In this document: piece after piece, positions 34,508 to 46,625 of the stretch
Numbering within the stretch: the first letter of the stretch is position 1
Layout: each line of letters opens with the position of its first letter
From: Gnetum montanum
Lineage: Eukaryota > Streptophyta > Gnetopsida > Gnetales > Gnetaceae
DNA: 64,000 nt
Reading direction: 5' to 3'
Assembly: GCA_015680685.1 (NCBI GenBank)
Contig: MNCI01034785.1
Location: 185,709 to 249,708, forward strand
The notes under the pieces: model-generated
What the model was told of the DNA's origin: nothing
What the model saw: the letters and a program-made list of their open reading frames with translations, nothing else
Database searches by the model: none
Program-made: the position numbers and the translations under genes

Positions 34508-35291
34508 TTTTTAAATTTGGTGTTGTTATTATTTATGTTTCTATGGGTTGTAAAAGAAATTTTTTTTATTATTTAGCAAGACATGAGTTTTGTATGAACA
34601 GATGCGTGAACTTGGTTAACTTCTATAATTGTCCATTTATGTATTCATATATTTTTTGTTGTTTTCATGTTCCATATTTTTAGAGTTTTTTGAATGTTGA
34701 GAAGAAATAATGCAAGGACATGGAGAAAAATTATTTTTTCTTATTTTTTTGTTTAAGTGTAAACATGAAATAAAATGCAAATGTAACCCAAATGATAACT
34801 GTTTCAAAGGAATACATAAAGGAAAGCGTAAATTGTAATGCACAGAGGTAATTGTAGAATGTAAACTAGGAATTTAAACTTTTGAGGAAAACAAAAGTAA
34901 AATTTCTCTAGTTTAAGGCCATTTCGGGCCCTACGTACCTATGTGTTAGTTTAAAGTCATGATGGACTGCAACATGATCGCTCTAGTTTAAGGCCATTTT
35001 GGGCCATAATTAAACAGGAGGGATATCAACTGATACAATGGGTTTTGATGTAAACTAGCCATTTCTAACCATGGCTAGTTTTATGTCATTGTGGACATGT
35101 GATAATTTAACATCATTTTGGACTTGTGTAGTTTAGTGTCATTTCAGATGATCGTAGTTTAACGTCATTGCAGACTAGCATAGTTTAGTGTCATTTTGGA
35201 TGATCGTAGTTTAACGTCATTGCGGACTAGTGTAGTTTAGTTTCATTTCGAATGATCGTAGTTTAACGTCATTGTAGACTGTCATAGTTTG
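34508..35291 (-). repeat. TTAAACTA spacer minisatellite between gag-pro and asORF of element B
   Basis: The array runs from the gag-pro stop (35,292) down to about 34,910. Unit pairs in sense read ATGACGTTAAACTACGATCA and ATGACACTAAACTATGC, giving a period near 55 bases at 35,095-35,290, with more diverged TTAAACTAG/GGCC units at 34,910-35,080. 34,508-34,905 has no recognisable feature and would be the 3' side of the asORF. Confidence 0.7.
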
Positions 35292-38200
35292 TTAATTGTT
35301 TAATAATTTTTTGATTTTTTTTATGTTAGGAGTGGGTTTAATGGGTACGATCTGATACTTGGCATATCCTTCGCTAATTACGTTGAATGGTAGCTCTACC
35401 CAGGAGACGTCTAGTGGAGTAGGCTTTGAGTTAGTATCCTTAGATGTTTTTGAATTAGGTGGTGTTTCCTTGGTTTTTTAGGGATCATGATTTATGGGTT
35501 GGTCATCACTTTGGGTTTCGTTTGTTTCTTTTGGTATGGTATTTTTAGAAATTTTGTCAAGTTTATGCTCATGTGGAGTGTCCTCTTATTCAAGCTCCTC
35601 AAATTTAACTTCAGAACCTTGATTTGCCTCCATGTGAGATGAGATGGTGGATGTAGTAGCATCCCCATGGATAATGATTTCACCCCCCTCATAGGATAAG
35701 TGAATCTCTTGATGAATTGGGGAAGACACCACTTTTAACTAGGCTAATCGGGATTGTCCCAGGATTAGGTTAAAACCAAGCATCTCATCAATAACCACAA
35801 AGTTTGCGGATGTAGGGAATCAATCCCCTACTATAAAATCCAAGGTCGATGTACCTTTAACCACTACTCATGATCCATTAAATGAATTCAAGCATGTCGT
35901 AGCCATAGATTTAATTAATTTTGTAAGCCCTAACTGTTCAATGATAGGATAAGGCACTACATTTGTGGCTGCTCCATCATCTACATGTACTCGATGTATT
36001 TTCAATTGATTAACTCATATGGTTATAAACATCGGTTCGTGGATGAAGTCTTTGATTTTCTCATCGATATTAATTTTTTTTGGGTGAAAGCCTAATGATT
36101 TAGATTTGGATCCTTGTCATGTAGACATTATCGCATGTATAGAGGGTTCATTTGTGGGTATGTTTTTGCTAACTGGGATCGATGTTAACATTTGTACTAA
36201 GGCTTCATGATGAACTAGCGAAGTCAATATGAGGTTATACAAGCTTAATGATGTGTTCTTTTGTTTAAAAGCTTGCATAACCTATGTTAGGGAGTTAGCT
36301 AAGTCTTTACCATTGGGTATATTCTTGTCCATAACCACTTGATCCATTGGACCTAATAGTTGTATCTCACATGGGGTAACTTTCGTGTTATTTTTCATGA
36401 CTGTTGGGTTTGATATGTGTTGAATTCTTGATTTTTCCTCTTTATAACTCATTCTTGGTTCATTTTTAGAATGATCCATAGGTGTTGTACTTAAGAGAGT
36501 TGGTTTTGGGGGTCCCAGTGCAAGGCATTGATGTTCCTTCTCCAAACGCTCCTTGGTGAGCCTATCCGCCAAGCATTCTCATGTGGGTTGTGTGGGAACA
36601 TTTGGGGTCAGAGTATTAGGTTGTTTTAGGACCTGAATGATGAATGGGATGGGATGATATTGTTTCTAAGGTGTATGAGCTTGGACATCAGACTGCCTAG
36701 GCACCTTGACCACAAAAAAGGTTGGGTGATTTGTAGTTGGTACCTTTGTCGTAGCAATTGCCGATGACGCCCGAAGCACAAAGGGAGTGTGCTGGTTTGA
36801 TGGTGTCACACTAGCAGTTGTATTAGTAGAGGGAACATGAACAAAAAATGGTTTGGTTTGGGGTGGTACATGTGCTATTGCCACCGTGGGAGGTACTCGG
36901 ATGACCAATGGTTTTTGTGGGGTAGGAGGATCATGTGGGGAATGTGAAGGTTGAGGTGATGTTAGTGAAATAGGGGGAACACAAACTACAAAGATGTTCT
37001 TTGGTGTTTCATAGTTATTATCTGTGTAGATGGTGTTAATTATGTATGGTGCTTCTTTAATATTTAGGGGATCTTTATAGATGTCCATGGACTGGTTTTG
37101 TGGTTTGACTCGGTTGGCCTCATCAAAAGTGATCTTACCTCGATCAATCATTCACTGAATGTCTTGTTTCAAGGTGAAGAAATAGTCAATGTCATGCCCA
37201 TTATGTTGGTGGTACTCACAAAACCAGTCTAGTCTAAAGCCTCTTGGAACTAGGGGCTCATCCAGTGTTGCCAAGCTTGGGTTCTTGACCAATTCATAGA
37301 ATCGATCATGTTTTTGTTTTACCACAAGGGATAATTATTTATGTTTCATTAGCCTAGCCTTCAAGAGTTTTTCAAATAATTGTGAAGGTTTCATGGGCAA
37401 TGGTGTGTATTGAGAGGGGTCTCTCCTCTCAAAGTTTCATGCATGACTTGGTGTGGCATTTTGTGATGTGGATGGTTCAGGTACAGTAGTGGGAGTAAGT
37501 CTAGTATAGCTAGAAGGGGTGGTAGGTGGTTTACCTTGTTGTCTTGTACTTGTTTGTTGAGTTTCTACTACTGCTGCTACAGTTTCCTTAGCCCTTTCTT
37601 TGTCTTTCTTATTATGTTGACTTTTAAAGGCTAAATAGGAGGGGTCATGGCTATTTTGTGCTTCCTCTTCAATGTTTTTAATTTGTACAAATGCTTGGCT
37701 AAGAGTGTGTGCATTTAGGTAATACAGTTTGGATTTAACAAAGTCATTCACAGCTTCCTTTAAGATGGTGAGTAAGTATGTTTTGGGGATTGGTTCATGA
37801 AGTTCATTTAGTGCAACTCTCCATCTCTGAATATATTTTTGTACAGGTTCAAGCAATGCTTGTTTTACCTCTATCAGACTGTCCAAGGTCACTTCGAGTC
37901 TCAGGTTGTATTTAAACTTGGTAATGAACTAGTGTAAGAGATCCTCTAAAGAGGATATGGACTTACGAGGTAAGGATTGGTACCAGTCTAAAGCTCTCCC
38001 AGTGAGGGACATGGAAAAAACACATAAGATTGCATGGGGCCATGCCTGAAGCAATAAAAATTCTAGTCTAAACATGACCAGATGGGCATTGGGGTCTCCT
38101 TCCTCGTTGTATTTGGTTAGTTGAGGCAAAGAAACTCCTTTGGGCAGGGTCAATGGTAGTACCAAAGAGCTAATAGGATCTTCTTGGTAAAAGTCTAATA

Positions 38201-39410
38201 CTTCAAGCTCTTCATTATTGGCCGATTTGAGGTGTTTTACCTCATCAGTGAGTTCTTGCATGATCTTTTTAGCTTCGGCCCAATCTTGGGCACTAGGTAA
38301 AATGGTAGGTTGATCATGTTATGTAGTATGCAAGTTAGATTGTTGTACAATAGGTAGGAAAGAAGAAAGTTGAGTGGTTGGAGGTTGCACTTGTGGAATA
38401 TTCATGGTGGGTGCTACTAAGGGTGACATACTATAAGGGGTAGGTTGTTGTTGTTGTTGTTGTTGTACTTGAGGGATGTTCATGGGTGGAATTGTAGGAG
38501 GTAGTATGTTGTAATGAGGGGGCTGATGTGGTTTCATGCCAATCATGGCCCATTGTCCAATTATGATTTGTGAGGGAACACTCTGAACTTTTTGAGTTGA
38601 AGTGGTGAAGGGTGTCCCTTGGGTTTGTATTCATGGTATATAGTGAGTAGATGTAGAAGCAGGTATCATAGATGGCATCCAAATCACTTGGGATGGGAAG
38701 GTTACTCCTACATTAGTTTGAGGGGGGTGTTGTTGGGGTTGTACTTATAAGAAATGGGATAACGTGGTGATAGGAGGAATAGTGGGGATGGGTATATTGA
38801 ATTGAGTATCAGTCATGGGGAAAGTGGGAATAAGAGTGGATGCTTCTTGTTGAGGCACATGTGCTTAGGTAGTTCTAAATAAATGGAGGGACATGGTCTC
38901 CCTCGTGAAAGGGTGAAATAATGGGTTCACATAAGTATGTGGATTGAGAGTATGGTATGAATCCTCATGTTTGGACTAAGCCACAAAATTGTCTTCCTCA
39001 TCTTAATTTTGAGGTTCTACAATGGATTGCTGCAAGGTTTCACTCCTAGTCATGAGGAGTTGGGGTAGGAGATCATGATGGGATTCAGTGAGGGGGATGA
39101 CATCATAAGCGGTGGGAATGAAGTCATGACCTCCTTTGTGAATTAACTCATAGTGTCTCTTTGCTTCTAGCTTGGCTTGATAAACAACCAATTTAGCTTG
39201 AATTTTAACACAAATAAAATTATACTATTCAGGCATTAATATGGTAAACATGGGATCCATACCTTGTAGTCTTAATGATCGACAAGATGGCCCCTAAGGG
39301 TTGACCTCACCATGAGTCACTATGTGTCTAGCGGTGGTCATAGGGTATAATATTGATGCGTCGAGGTCAAAGATGAGGAGAGTATAAGTATTGGTATTCA
39401 TAGGGTCCAT
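35292..39410 (-). pseudogene. Element B gag-pro
   Basis: Minus strand. It starts at ATG 39,410 (MDPMNTNTYT). The element A gag starts MNPMN, which supports the start. Then a conserved N-terminal block (AKLEAKRHYELIHKGGHDFI, about 39,130), Pro/Gln-rich stretches including a poly-Gln run coded by 38,443-38,466, and the gag core at 37,437-38,261 (LTKYNEEGDPNAHLVMFRLE, LTGRALDWYQSLPRKSISSL). A Thr/Pro-rich linker with repeated PFFVHVP and PTFFVVKVP segments follows (36,666-37,000). The protease has VHVDDGAATNVVPYPIIEQL at about 35,930-36,000, whose DDGA stands for the DSGA of active retropepsins. The conserved tail has VVSSPIHQEIHLSYEGGEII (about 35,690-35,750). Stop TTA on plus at 35,292-35,294. 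Several in-frame stops. Confidence 0.85.
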
Positions 39411-39976
39411 TTTACATTCTTTAAGTATGAGAACGTAAAGTAAAAAAATTCATTTAAGTGTTGGACTGGAAGTAAACAAATTTTCTAAGTGTTGGAACAA
39501 TGTAAATGGCGTAAACAGGAGAAAATTTGGCTAAGTGTTGTCGGCATAAATAGCATAAATAGGAAAAAATTTGGTTAAGTATATAATGGGTATACTTGTT
39601 AACATATACCCTTAGTGTGTAGACTTGTCTACATAGCGTACACCTAGGTATGGCAACATGCAGACTAGATCCACAGCATATGGACTGAATCCCTAGCATA
39701 CAGGCTTCAAGAATTAGCATATAGGATGAACAAGAAGTGTACATACAGAGTGGAAAACATATAGATAGGCTAGGAAGCATATACACGCTGAGATTGCAAT
39801 AAATCTGGCTAAGCAGGATGCACATTTGGAAGGTTCAAAATCAGATCTATGGTGATAGAGTGTAAATCTGAGAAAACTAGTTGTAGATCTGAGATCACAG
39901 GGAGCAGATCTTTGAGATGGACTAGTGGATCTGAAGAGATCTATGGTGGATCAGAGTAGATTTAAGCAATGAGAGG
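39411..39976 (-). other. Element B 5' leader
   Basis: 566 bases between the PBS and gag ATG. Contains AGCATATGGACT, AGCATACAGG and AGCGTACACC motifs at 39,630-39,720 and ATCTGAGA or AGATCTG repeats at 39,840-39,960. A 123-codon open frame here (39,454-39,825) has no family resemblance and is taken as chance. Confidence 0.5.
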
Positions 39977-39993
39977 CCCTCCTTCTAGTGCCA
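39977..39993 (-). promoter_or_regulatory. Primer binding site of element B
   Basis: Sense TGGCACTAGAAGGAGGG, 5 bases after the 5' LTR end. It differs from the element C PBS at one base. Confidence 0.85.
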
Positions 39994-39998
39994 TTTTC

Positions 39999-41630
39999 TG
40001 TACTGTTTGAGATCATTGGTGCAAGGCTGGAATGAACAAGCACTGGGAGATCTGTAGACAAGAATAGAAGACTCTACCTTAGCTTGACAGGAAGCTGGAA
40101 CTGACAAAGGTAGAGTACCTTAGGTGGTCCACACATGGATCAGACAAGGATTTCCCCAAACTTATGCCAATGTACAATATGTTGGGTTATTTGTAAATAG
40201 TGTAGTAAATGTAAACTAGAACATAAATGTGCAGGAATATAAACAAAGAGGTAATCAAGAATCAATGAAAACTATAGCAAATCTTGATTAGAAATAAAGC
40301 AATTTTATTGCAAGATGAAGATTATAGTGCACCAGTATGAACAAAGTTTTGGATCTGACACAAGGTGGATGAAGAGGCTCAATGGATGTGGAGGGATGAT
40401 GGTTTGCTGGTTTGGACTGCAAGCACAACGTGAAGGCTGTATGGTTAGCATGCAGGGTAGAAGTCTAGTGTGCAATGTTGGTGTCCTCAATCATCTCCCA
40501 ATGTGAATTTTTTTTAAATCCTCCCTCTCTCCCCATTTACTTGGTGGAAAACTAGGGTTTTTATAGGTTTTAGGGCATGAAACTCAAATCTGGAGTGGTA
40601 TGAGAGGTCGTTGGTGAGAAACTTTTAGGTTGGTTGACATGTGGATGCATTGCCTAAGTGCAAAGAATATTACAACTATACAGCATGCTACATGCCAGTG
40701 TGTACACACTGGGCATGTGAACCCAGCATACAGACTTGATCAACACAAAAGAATTGAACTTTACAAATGAACACTACTGTTACAATAGATAATCTTGAAC
40801 ATGCCCTTGGATTTGAGCTTTGGTGTTATGATAATGCTTCCTATAGATTTTCAGCTCATTTGGACTTGATCTAATATGGTTTTGGAAGGCTTCAAGTGGT
40901 GTACACTATGTTGCACACTGAGCATGCACGCTGGGCATGCAGATCAGTGCGCAAGTTGGCTGAATCATCTGATTGACCTCGCTTTTGGTTATGCACACTG
41001 AGCGTCCACGCTGGGCTACAGAGTATGTATGCTCAGCGTAAAGGTCATGGACATGAATCATTTTGAGGTTGAATCTTCTTTTTCGAGAGCTTGGGATGAT
41101 GCCTGACAATTTGCTTACCTATGAGAGTTGATTGTAGGTGGAGATCTTATTCTGGAGTGGTTGCTTTGAGAGATCCTTGATGGTGCACATTGGGCGTGCA
41201 TGAATGAAAACCCATCATTTGGAGCCAAAAATTTAATTTTCAGGTGCTGAGAGCTACTAGGGAACTTGGTGAAGGTACTAGGGGGTCTAGATACTCAATT
41301 ATGGCATGTTATGGCTCATTTTTGGGGCCCAAAAGTTGCCGCACATTGAGCTACACGTTGAGCTACATGCTAGGTTGCACTCTGGGCTTACAGGCCTATG
41401 TGCAAGAAGTATAATTAGTCAAAACTAAGTGTTTTGAGTTTGAAACTTGTAGTTCTTGTTTCCAGATTTTGACATATTCTCCAATGGATCTTGAGGAACT
41501 TTTAATTGCTTGATTCGACTCCATTTGATGTTGTTTGTGAAGTTCGCCAGTTTTGGTCATGCTGGGAAGCATCATGACTTAGCTTGATTCTTGTCCAAAA
41601 GTGTTAGGTCCAAATTTTTATGGTGTTTCA
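39999..41630 (-). repeat. Element B 5' LTR (right)
   Basis: 1632 bases, TGTACTGTTTGAGATCATTGG...TATGGTGTTTCA on plus. In sense it starts TGAAACACC and ends CAGTACA. The TATA box, sense CCTATAAAAACCC (about 40,558-40,565), is intact. It carries repeated CACGCTGGGCATGC blocks at 40,905-41,050 and 41,340-41,400. Confidence 0.9.
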
Positions 41631-41635
41631 CATAG
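41631..41635 (-). repeat. Target-site duplication CATAG, right of element B
   Basis: Second copy of the 5-base CATAG at 23,249-23,253. Confidence 0.85.
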
Positions 41636-43226
41636 GATAGGTCCTTATTAGCCTCTACTACATCTTGTATGCTATTTTTTGAGCAAATTCTTAACTTAAG
41701 GAGCATGGGGCTATATAATATAGTTTTGACTTAATAAAGTCATTTAGTGTACCTTTAAAAAATGCCAGTAGGTGGATTTCTACTATCGGTTCATGGGTTT
41801 CATTGAGGGAAGTGTTTGAACATCATATAGTTTTTTGTATTAGCTCTAGTAGCCCCTACTTGATGTCTATTAATTAGTCTAGGATGGCCTTCAGCTTCAA
41901 GTTATATTTGAAGCAAGTTACAAATTGGTTGAGGAGCTCCTCCAAAGTTGATATGGAAGCTATAGGGAGCACATGGTACTAGTTGAGTGCTTTTTATGTT
42001 AAGGACGTGGGAAAGATGCGAATGATTTCTTGTGGCCATGCTTGTAGAAGTAGGAATTTAGAATGGAAAGTTATGAGGTGGGCATTGGGATCCCCCTCAG
42101 CATTGTACTTTGTGAACTAAGGAACTTGAACCCTAAGAGGCAAGGTCAACGAAAAAACCACAGGACTGATGGTATCATCTTGGTAGAGGTCCACCACATG
42201 GATCATTTTTGAGTTAGTATCTTTAAGCAATCTAACTTCATTGATTAGTGTTTGAATTAGTTAGAACACCTTGTCCAAAATTGGGAAAGGTGCTATTGGT
42301 TACACTAGCTATGCCACCTTTGGTGCCATTTGAATGGCCCATAATTCTTATGTGGGCTATGCCACCACATGGGATGCCTATTGTGTTTGTTGTTGCATGT
42401 ATTTTTGGGTGTGTAACTACTATGCCATAGGCACATAGGTTGAAGGCCACCACACTGTTGTGGCTTGGATTTTTATTGGAGGTGCTAGTAAGATAGTTAG
42501 GATGAAAGACATTTGACTTGTATGTGGTTGAGAAAATGACATCATGTGCACATATGACTGAGTCGACATCACGAATCCTAGCAGGGAAGGTTGCACAAAC
42601 TAGGAGAAGATGACAAAGGGAAAAGTGGTAGAGGGTCCTACACTTTGTTATGCATGTAGTACTTAGTAGCTTGCTACCATAGGTGTGGACCTGGGTGGCA
42701 AGAGTGATGCCACTACCTCAAAGAAGGTAGATGATTATGAATAATGTAGGAAAAAACTAAAAATAATTTGTTATCTAGAGGCAGAGAATGGGATGCCATT
42801 CTCTAAATGTACCTCAAATTCCTCTTGATCATCCTACAAGGGTTCATTATAGTTTGATGTTGCATCATTTTCATTAGGCCCACTATCTCTCATGAGTTGG
42901 TTTAGCAACCACCTAAAGTTGTTAGTAAGTAGGATGAACACATTAGGTGTACAAATGAATTCCTTCCCATTTTAGTATATGATTTCAAAGTTTTGCTTTG
43001 TGTCTAGTTCTTGGTAGTCTAGGGATAGACTTATTTGAAGCTTCACATAGAGGAAGTTATATCTTTCATCATTGAGTGCCATGTGCTTGGGTACTTGGTT
43101 GTGTAGTTTAAGTGACTATCATTGTGGTTGTATAGGACTGAGTGGAGGCTCAATATCCACCACTTGGTAGATGGGATGAGCCACCTCCATGCTTAAGGTA
43201 GAGGTTTAAAGGTTCATGGGATTCAT
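41636..43226 (-). pseudogene. Element A gag, N-terminal part
   Basis: Minus strand. It begins at ATG 43,226 (MNPMNL, then stop) and runs to the insertion point of element B. The stretch 41,640-42,000 is homologous to the B gag core: plus-strand TTCATGGGTTTCATTGAGG parallels TTCATGAAGTTCATTTAG, and plus-strand AATAAAGTCATTTAGTGTACC parallels the AACAAAGTCATTCACAGC of B. Heavily decayed, with no domain fully readable. It continues as 22,135-23,248 on the other side of B. Confidence 0.65.
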
Positions 43227-43658
43227 GTTATTATGTAAAAACATAGAAAATGGTAGCATTGAATTGAAATTGATTAAGTGTAGAAAATGTTTGAAAAAAT
43301 GGCTAAGTACAAAAACTATGAAGACAAGCCAAAAAATTACTAACTTTGGAAATGTTGTTAGAAAATGACTAACTTGAGTGTTATGATTGCTACACTATGA
43401 GAGGTTGTTACACTATCTAGAACAACCAGTGCTTGACACAATGGACACAGTTGGGCTTTCATTGTATGGGGTTCCAGGGGAACTGACAATTGGGACCAAT
43501 CTACACCAACCAAATTGCATTCAACTCCTATGTTGGCCTATGATCTAGCTACTACCATGCCAATCCCACAAGGTTGTTACATCTATTATTTTTTGCAACT
43601 AGTAACGAAGGTGCACAAAGCACATGGAGCTACCCTTTAACACAAAAGGAAAGGAAAG

Positions 43659-43675
43659 CCCCCCTTTTAGTGCTA
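43659..43675 (-). promoter_or_regulatory. Decayed primer binding site of element A
   Basis: Sense TAGCACTAAAAGGGGGG matches TGGCACTAGAAGGAGGG of B at 14 of 17 bases, with three G/A transitions. It lies 8 bases from the LTR end and about 430 bases upstream of the gag ATG. Confidence 0.65.
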
Positions 43676-43683
43676 AAAAATTA

Positions 43684-44661
43684 TGACATTTGAAAACATT
43701 AGTGGCTAGAACATTGAGAGGTTGGTAGGCATATAGCCTAACCTTAAATTTGTGCCAAGGTTGTGCTGTGAAATGGAAACAAGGTGCCTTGAATGATCTT
43801 ATCAATTAGACAAGGACTTATGTGGTGTTAAAATAACCATATGTGAGAGGTGTTTATGTAGCATTACATGTAGGTACAAGGGCTAACTAAGCTAGAGTGT
43901 AGTAGGGTGTCTCAGCCTAAGAACAATGATGTAAATGTGCAAATATGTATAAAATAGTGGAAAAGTACAACTGTTACGCTAAATACCAAAGAGAAATGCT
44001 TGAGAAATGCAATGAAACTTGAGAACAAAAGTGCACCACCCCAAATGGGGGAGCGTAGCTATTACAGAAAAAGAGGTGAGGGAGGTACACAATGTATAGG
44101 TAGGCATAGAGGTAGTGTAGTATTGTAGTGATAGTCTTTGGGACACCTAGGATGTGAAATTTATGGCTACCATGGGTACTGAACCTGCTAGGTTGACTAT
44201 TGTCATGTTCTCCGAGTGCAATGGTGGACTACATTTTGGGAGGTGCCAAGGAGTGGAGCTCAAGTACTTTGGTGTGAGAGTGCCAAGGATGCTTATAAAG
44301 ACAAAGTGCTCAATGCTCTTTTGATTTTCCAACCATTAGAATTCTGAATGATGGGTTATTTATAGGGCTAGGGTTAGCATAAAATGTGAATCAGACACCA
44401 TGTTGCATGAGGGTAGACAGTGCTACATTGACCTGCCACCCTCCCATGCAAGTAGCAAAGTGTTACACTCTAAAGAACTGACATGGATCCCTAGAGACTA
44501 CTAAGCTATGACCACATTTCCAAGACTAAATGTGCTAGAGTTTGAGTATCCATAATGTACTTGAAAACAATGTAAAATAGTGCAACTTGGAGGCTATGCT
44601 TCAAGACCACATCTTTCCCTTTTTCAAGTAGGGTAAAGTCTAGGAAGAATTTTGTGGACCA
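43684..44661 (-). repeat. Element A 5' LTR
   Basis: About 978 bases. The sense end, CTCAATGTTCTAGCCACTAA then TGTTTTCAAATGTCA, matches the end of the element D LTR. The sense start TGGTCCACAAAATTC resembles TGAAAGACCACAAAATTTT of D. TATA box (sense CCCTATAAATAACCC) at about 44,355-44,367. No second LTR of A in this orientation was found at the left end. Confidence 0.7.
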
Positions 44662-45990
44662 ATGGGGGGTGAGAAAGAGATGAAAATTGCTAATATTTCT
44701 TATTAGAGGAATTTTGAAGCTAATATGAAGGTCGATGCTAAGTTTTGAAGGCTTTCGGAGGCTATCAAAGGCTTTTCTCTTATATCAAGTTGGCTACACT
44801 CTAGAGCATAACACACCACGTAGTCAAATTTTGTAAAATTTTGATGTTCAATACTTGTTACACTGGCTACACTAGGGAGTGTAGCAAGGATACTTAGCCA
44901 AAATTTGATAGTATTTGCAGTTTTCTTTCATGGTATGCTAGGTATGCTCTGAGGCATAGCAAGAGAGGTAGCCTTGGGAGTTAAAAAAATTTCTAAATAT
45001 CCCTTTCATGTTGATCTAGCTTGATAGATTCTTACCTAACACTTAGGAAAAAATGGACACTAGAAAATGTTCTACACTTGCTATGCTAGGAAACATAGTA
45101 GAGCGTAGCAACCCCAAAAAGATAGAAAATTTTATGAACTATTTTTGTGATCCTAAGCAATCCTAATAACTTTTTGCTTCGCACTTGGGCGAACTAGCCA
45201 CTAAAGTGTGTGCTATGCTAGGGAGCATAGTAGGATACTTAGAAAACTTTTCATGCAATTTCCACTGATACTTAGAAAATTTTTTTAGAATAGAGCTTGA
45301 TGTATGCTACTCTAGCTACACTGGAGAGTGTAGCACCAACACTTAGAAAAATTTTCCAAGTTTTGACACTTACGCAGATTCATGATTGAAGTCTTAAAGC
45401 TTGAAATTGGTGTTGTTTTAGTTTCTAAGTATCTTGTACTCTTGGTATCAATAAATATTAGTTTTCTCATGATTTTATGAGTGTGGTATGAAGAGAAGTC
45501 TTGGTGAGAGCTCTTGAGTCAAGGAGAGCTTGGCAAGAGCAAGATAGAGCATATTGATTGAGTGCAGGTATGGTTGCAGGTCTAGGATCAATGTGTATGG
45601 ATTGGATTATGTGTTCTTGTCTCTTATTTACTTTTCTAATTTGAATCTCAGTCATGGTTTGTGAGGATATTTTCCATTAGTTATTTCTTTCATTGAGAAC
45701 AACCATTGTGTGCTTCTAGAGCTGCCTACTCTATAGCATCATTTGAGTGTTTGAGAGGTATTGGATGTTTGTGGGTTTTGAAAATCCTATTGTAATATTC
45801 TCTTTTGAATAATTTAAGATAGCTATTTTTCTTATTTTTAGTAAATAATTTATCCTTTCATAATATGTGGATTTAGTATTTGAAGATGATTTAATATTGG
45901 AGTAAATATACTATAACATCATTGGTATTGAAGATTTGTATTAGTTTTGTGTTGATTTTTGCTTAATTTGCTAGAGGACTTTGTTAATTT
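44662..45990 (+). repeat. Palindromic repeat-rich region upstream of element G gag
   Basis: 44,780-45,370 carries several units such as GGCTACACTAGGGAGTGTAGC, TGCTATGCTAGGAAACATAG and GCTACACTGGAGAGTGTAGC, each with near-inverted arms and often followed by CACTTAGAAAATTTTT. 45,370-45,990 has no such unit and could be the LTR end and leader of element G. A weak tRNA-Met-like primer site (TGGTATTGAAG, about 45,921) is only suggestive. Confidence 0.5.
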
Positions 45991-46625
45991 CATATGGTGG
46001 CTAAGAAGAAAAAAAGTTCAAGCCTTGAATAGAGACAAGGAGAGCAATAAGTTTGTCTTCTAGATGATGATTTCTTGATTAGATGAAATTAGTTTAAAGG
46101 TAAATAAAAATGCTTATCATAGCCATATCCAAACATGCTATGGTGATGCGCATGCATATTCATATAAAGAATTTTTAGAACCAAGTAGAGATGGAGTGGA
46201 TGATAAGCAAGGATGATCTAGTTATAGGAGTGAAGGAACCCATGAGTCAAGGATTCCAATTAAAGGGAGTCCTATTCCTTAGATGAAAATTCTAGGAAAT
46301 CCAACAATGGTAACTACTTCTTCTCCTAGCAAGGTTGATAAAGAGGATGAAGAAAGACTTGTAAGAGTGTTTAGAAATAGAACAAGACTTTCATACATGA
46401 AGTTGAATATTTTCAATAATTTACATGGCACCAATCCTTTTTTAAGTTGGTTGAAGGAATTTCAAAAGTACTTTTAGTTGGAAGAGTTATCAAATAACTT
46501 AAGGTTATCTATTGCTAAATCTAGATTAGTAGGTATGGCTTCTACTTAGTGGGAAAAGGAGTCCCAAGGTCATGAAATGTAAAATGGTCAACCCATAAAG
46601 ATTTGACTTTGATGAAACATAGATT
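45991..46625 (+). pseudogene. Element G gag remnant (different Ty3/gypsy lineage)
   Basis: Starts MVAKKKKSSSLE, then stops. The readable block 46,283-46,600 has MKLNIFNNLHGTNPFLSWLK then EFQKYF, stop, LEELSNNLRLSIAKSRLVGM and a W, the pattern of the retrotransposon gag family (target-like D/H-G-T-N-P, W, YF, then a helix and an A/G-A-x-x-W motif). It is not close to gag of A, B, C or E. Cut at 46,625 by the LTR of element E. Confidence 0.6.

Larger units (their letters stand above)
23254..41630 (-). mobile_element. Element B: 18.4 kb Tat-like retrotransposon with antisense ORF
   Basis: Two LTRs of about 1.6 kb flank it, with 5-bp TSD CATAG. In the sense (minus) direction: 5' LTR (right), PBS, gag-pro (39,410 to 35,292), TTAAACTAG spacer, asORF on the opposite strand, a long repeat-rich region, pol (29,359 to about 25,880), 3' leader and 3' LTR (left). 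It is inserted in the gag of element A. Coding parts have many stops, but the domain order and LTR ends are clear. Confidence 0.9.

Noticed and set aside
39454-39825. 123-codon minus-strand ORF in the 5' leader of B
   Set aside because: No counterpart in A or E, odd Cys/Tyr/Leu-rich composition from short repeats, and no start context of note.
45915-45932. tRNA-Met-type primer site for element G
   Set aside because: Only the first six bases (TGGTAT) agree clearly. Too weak to list as a feature.
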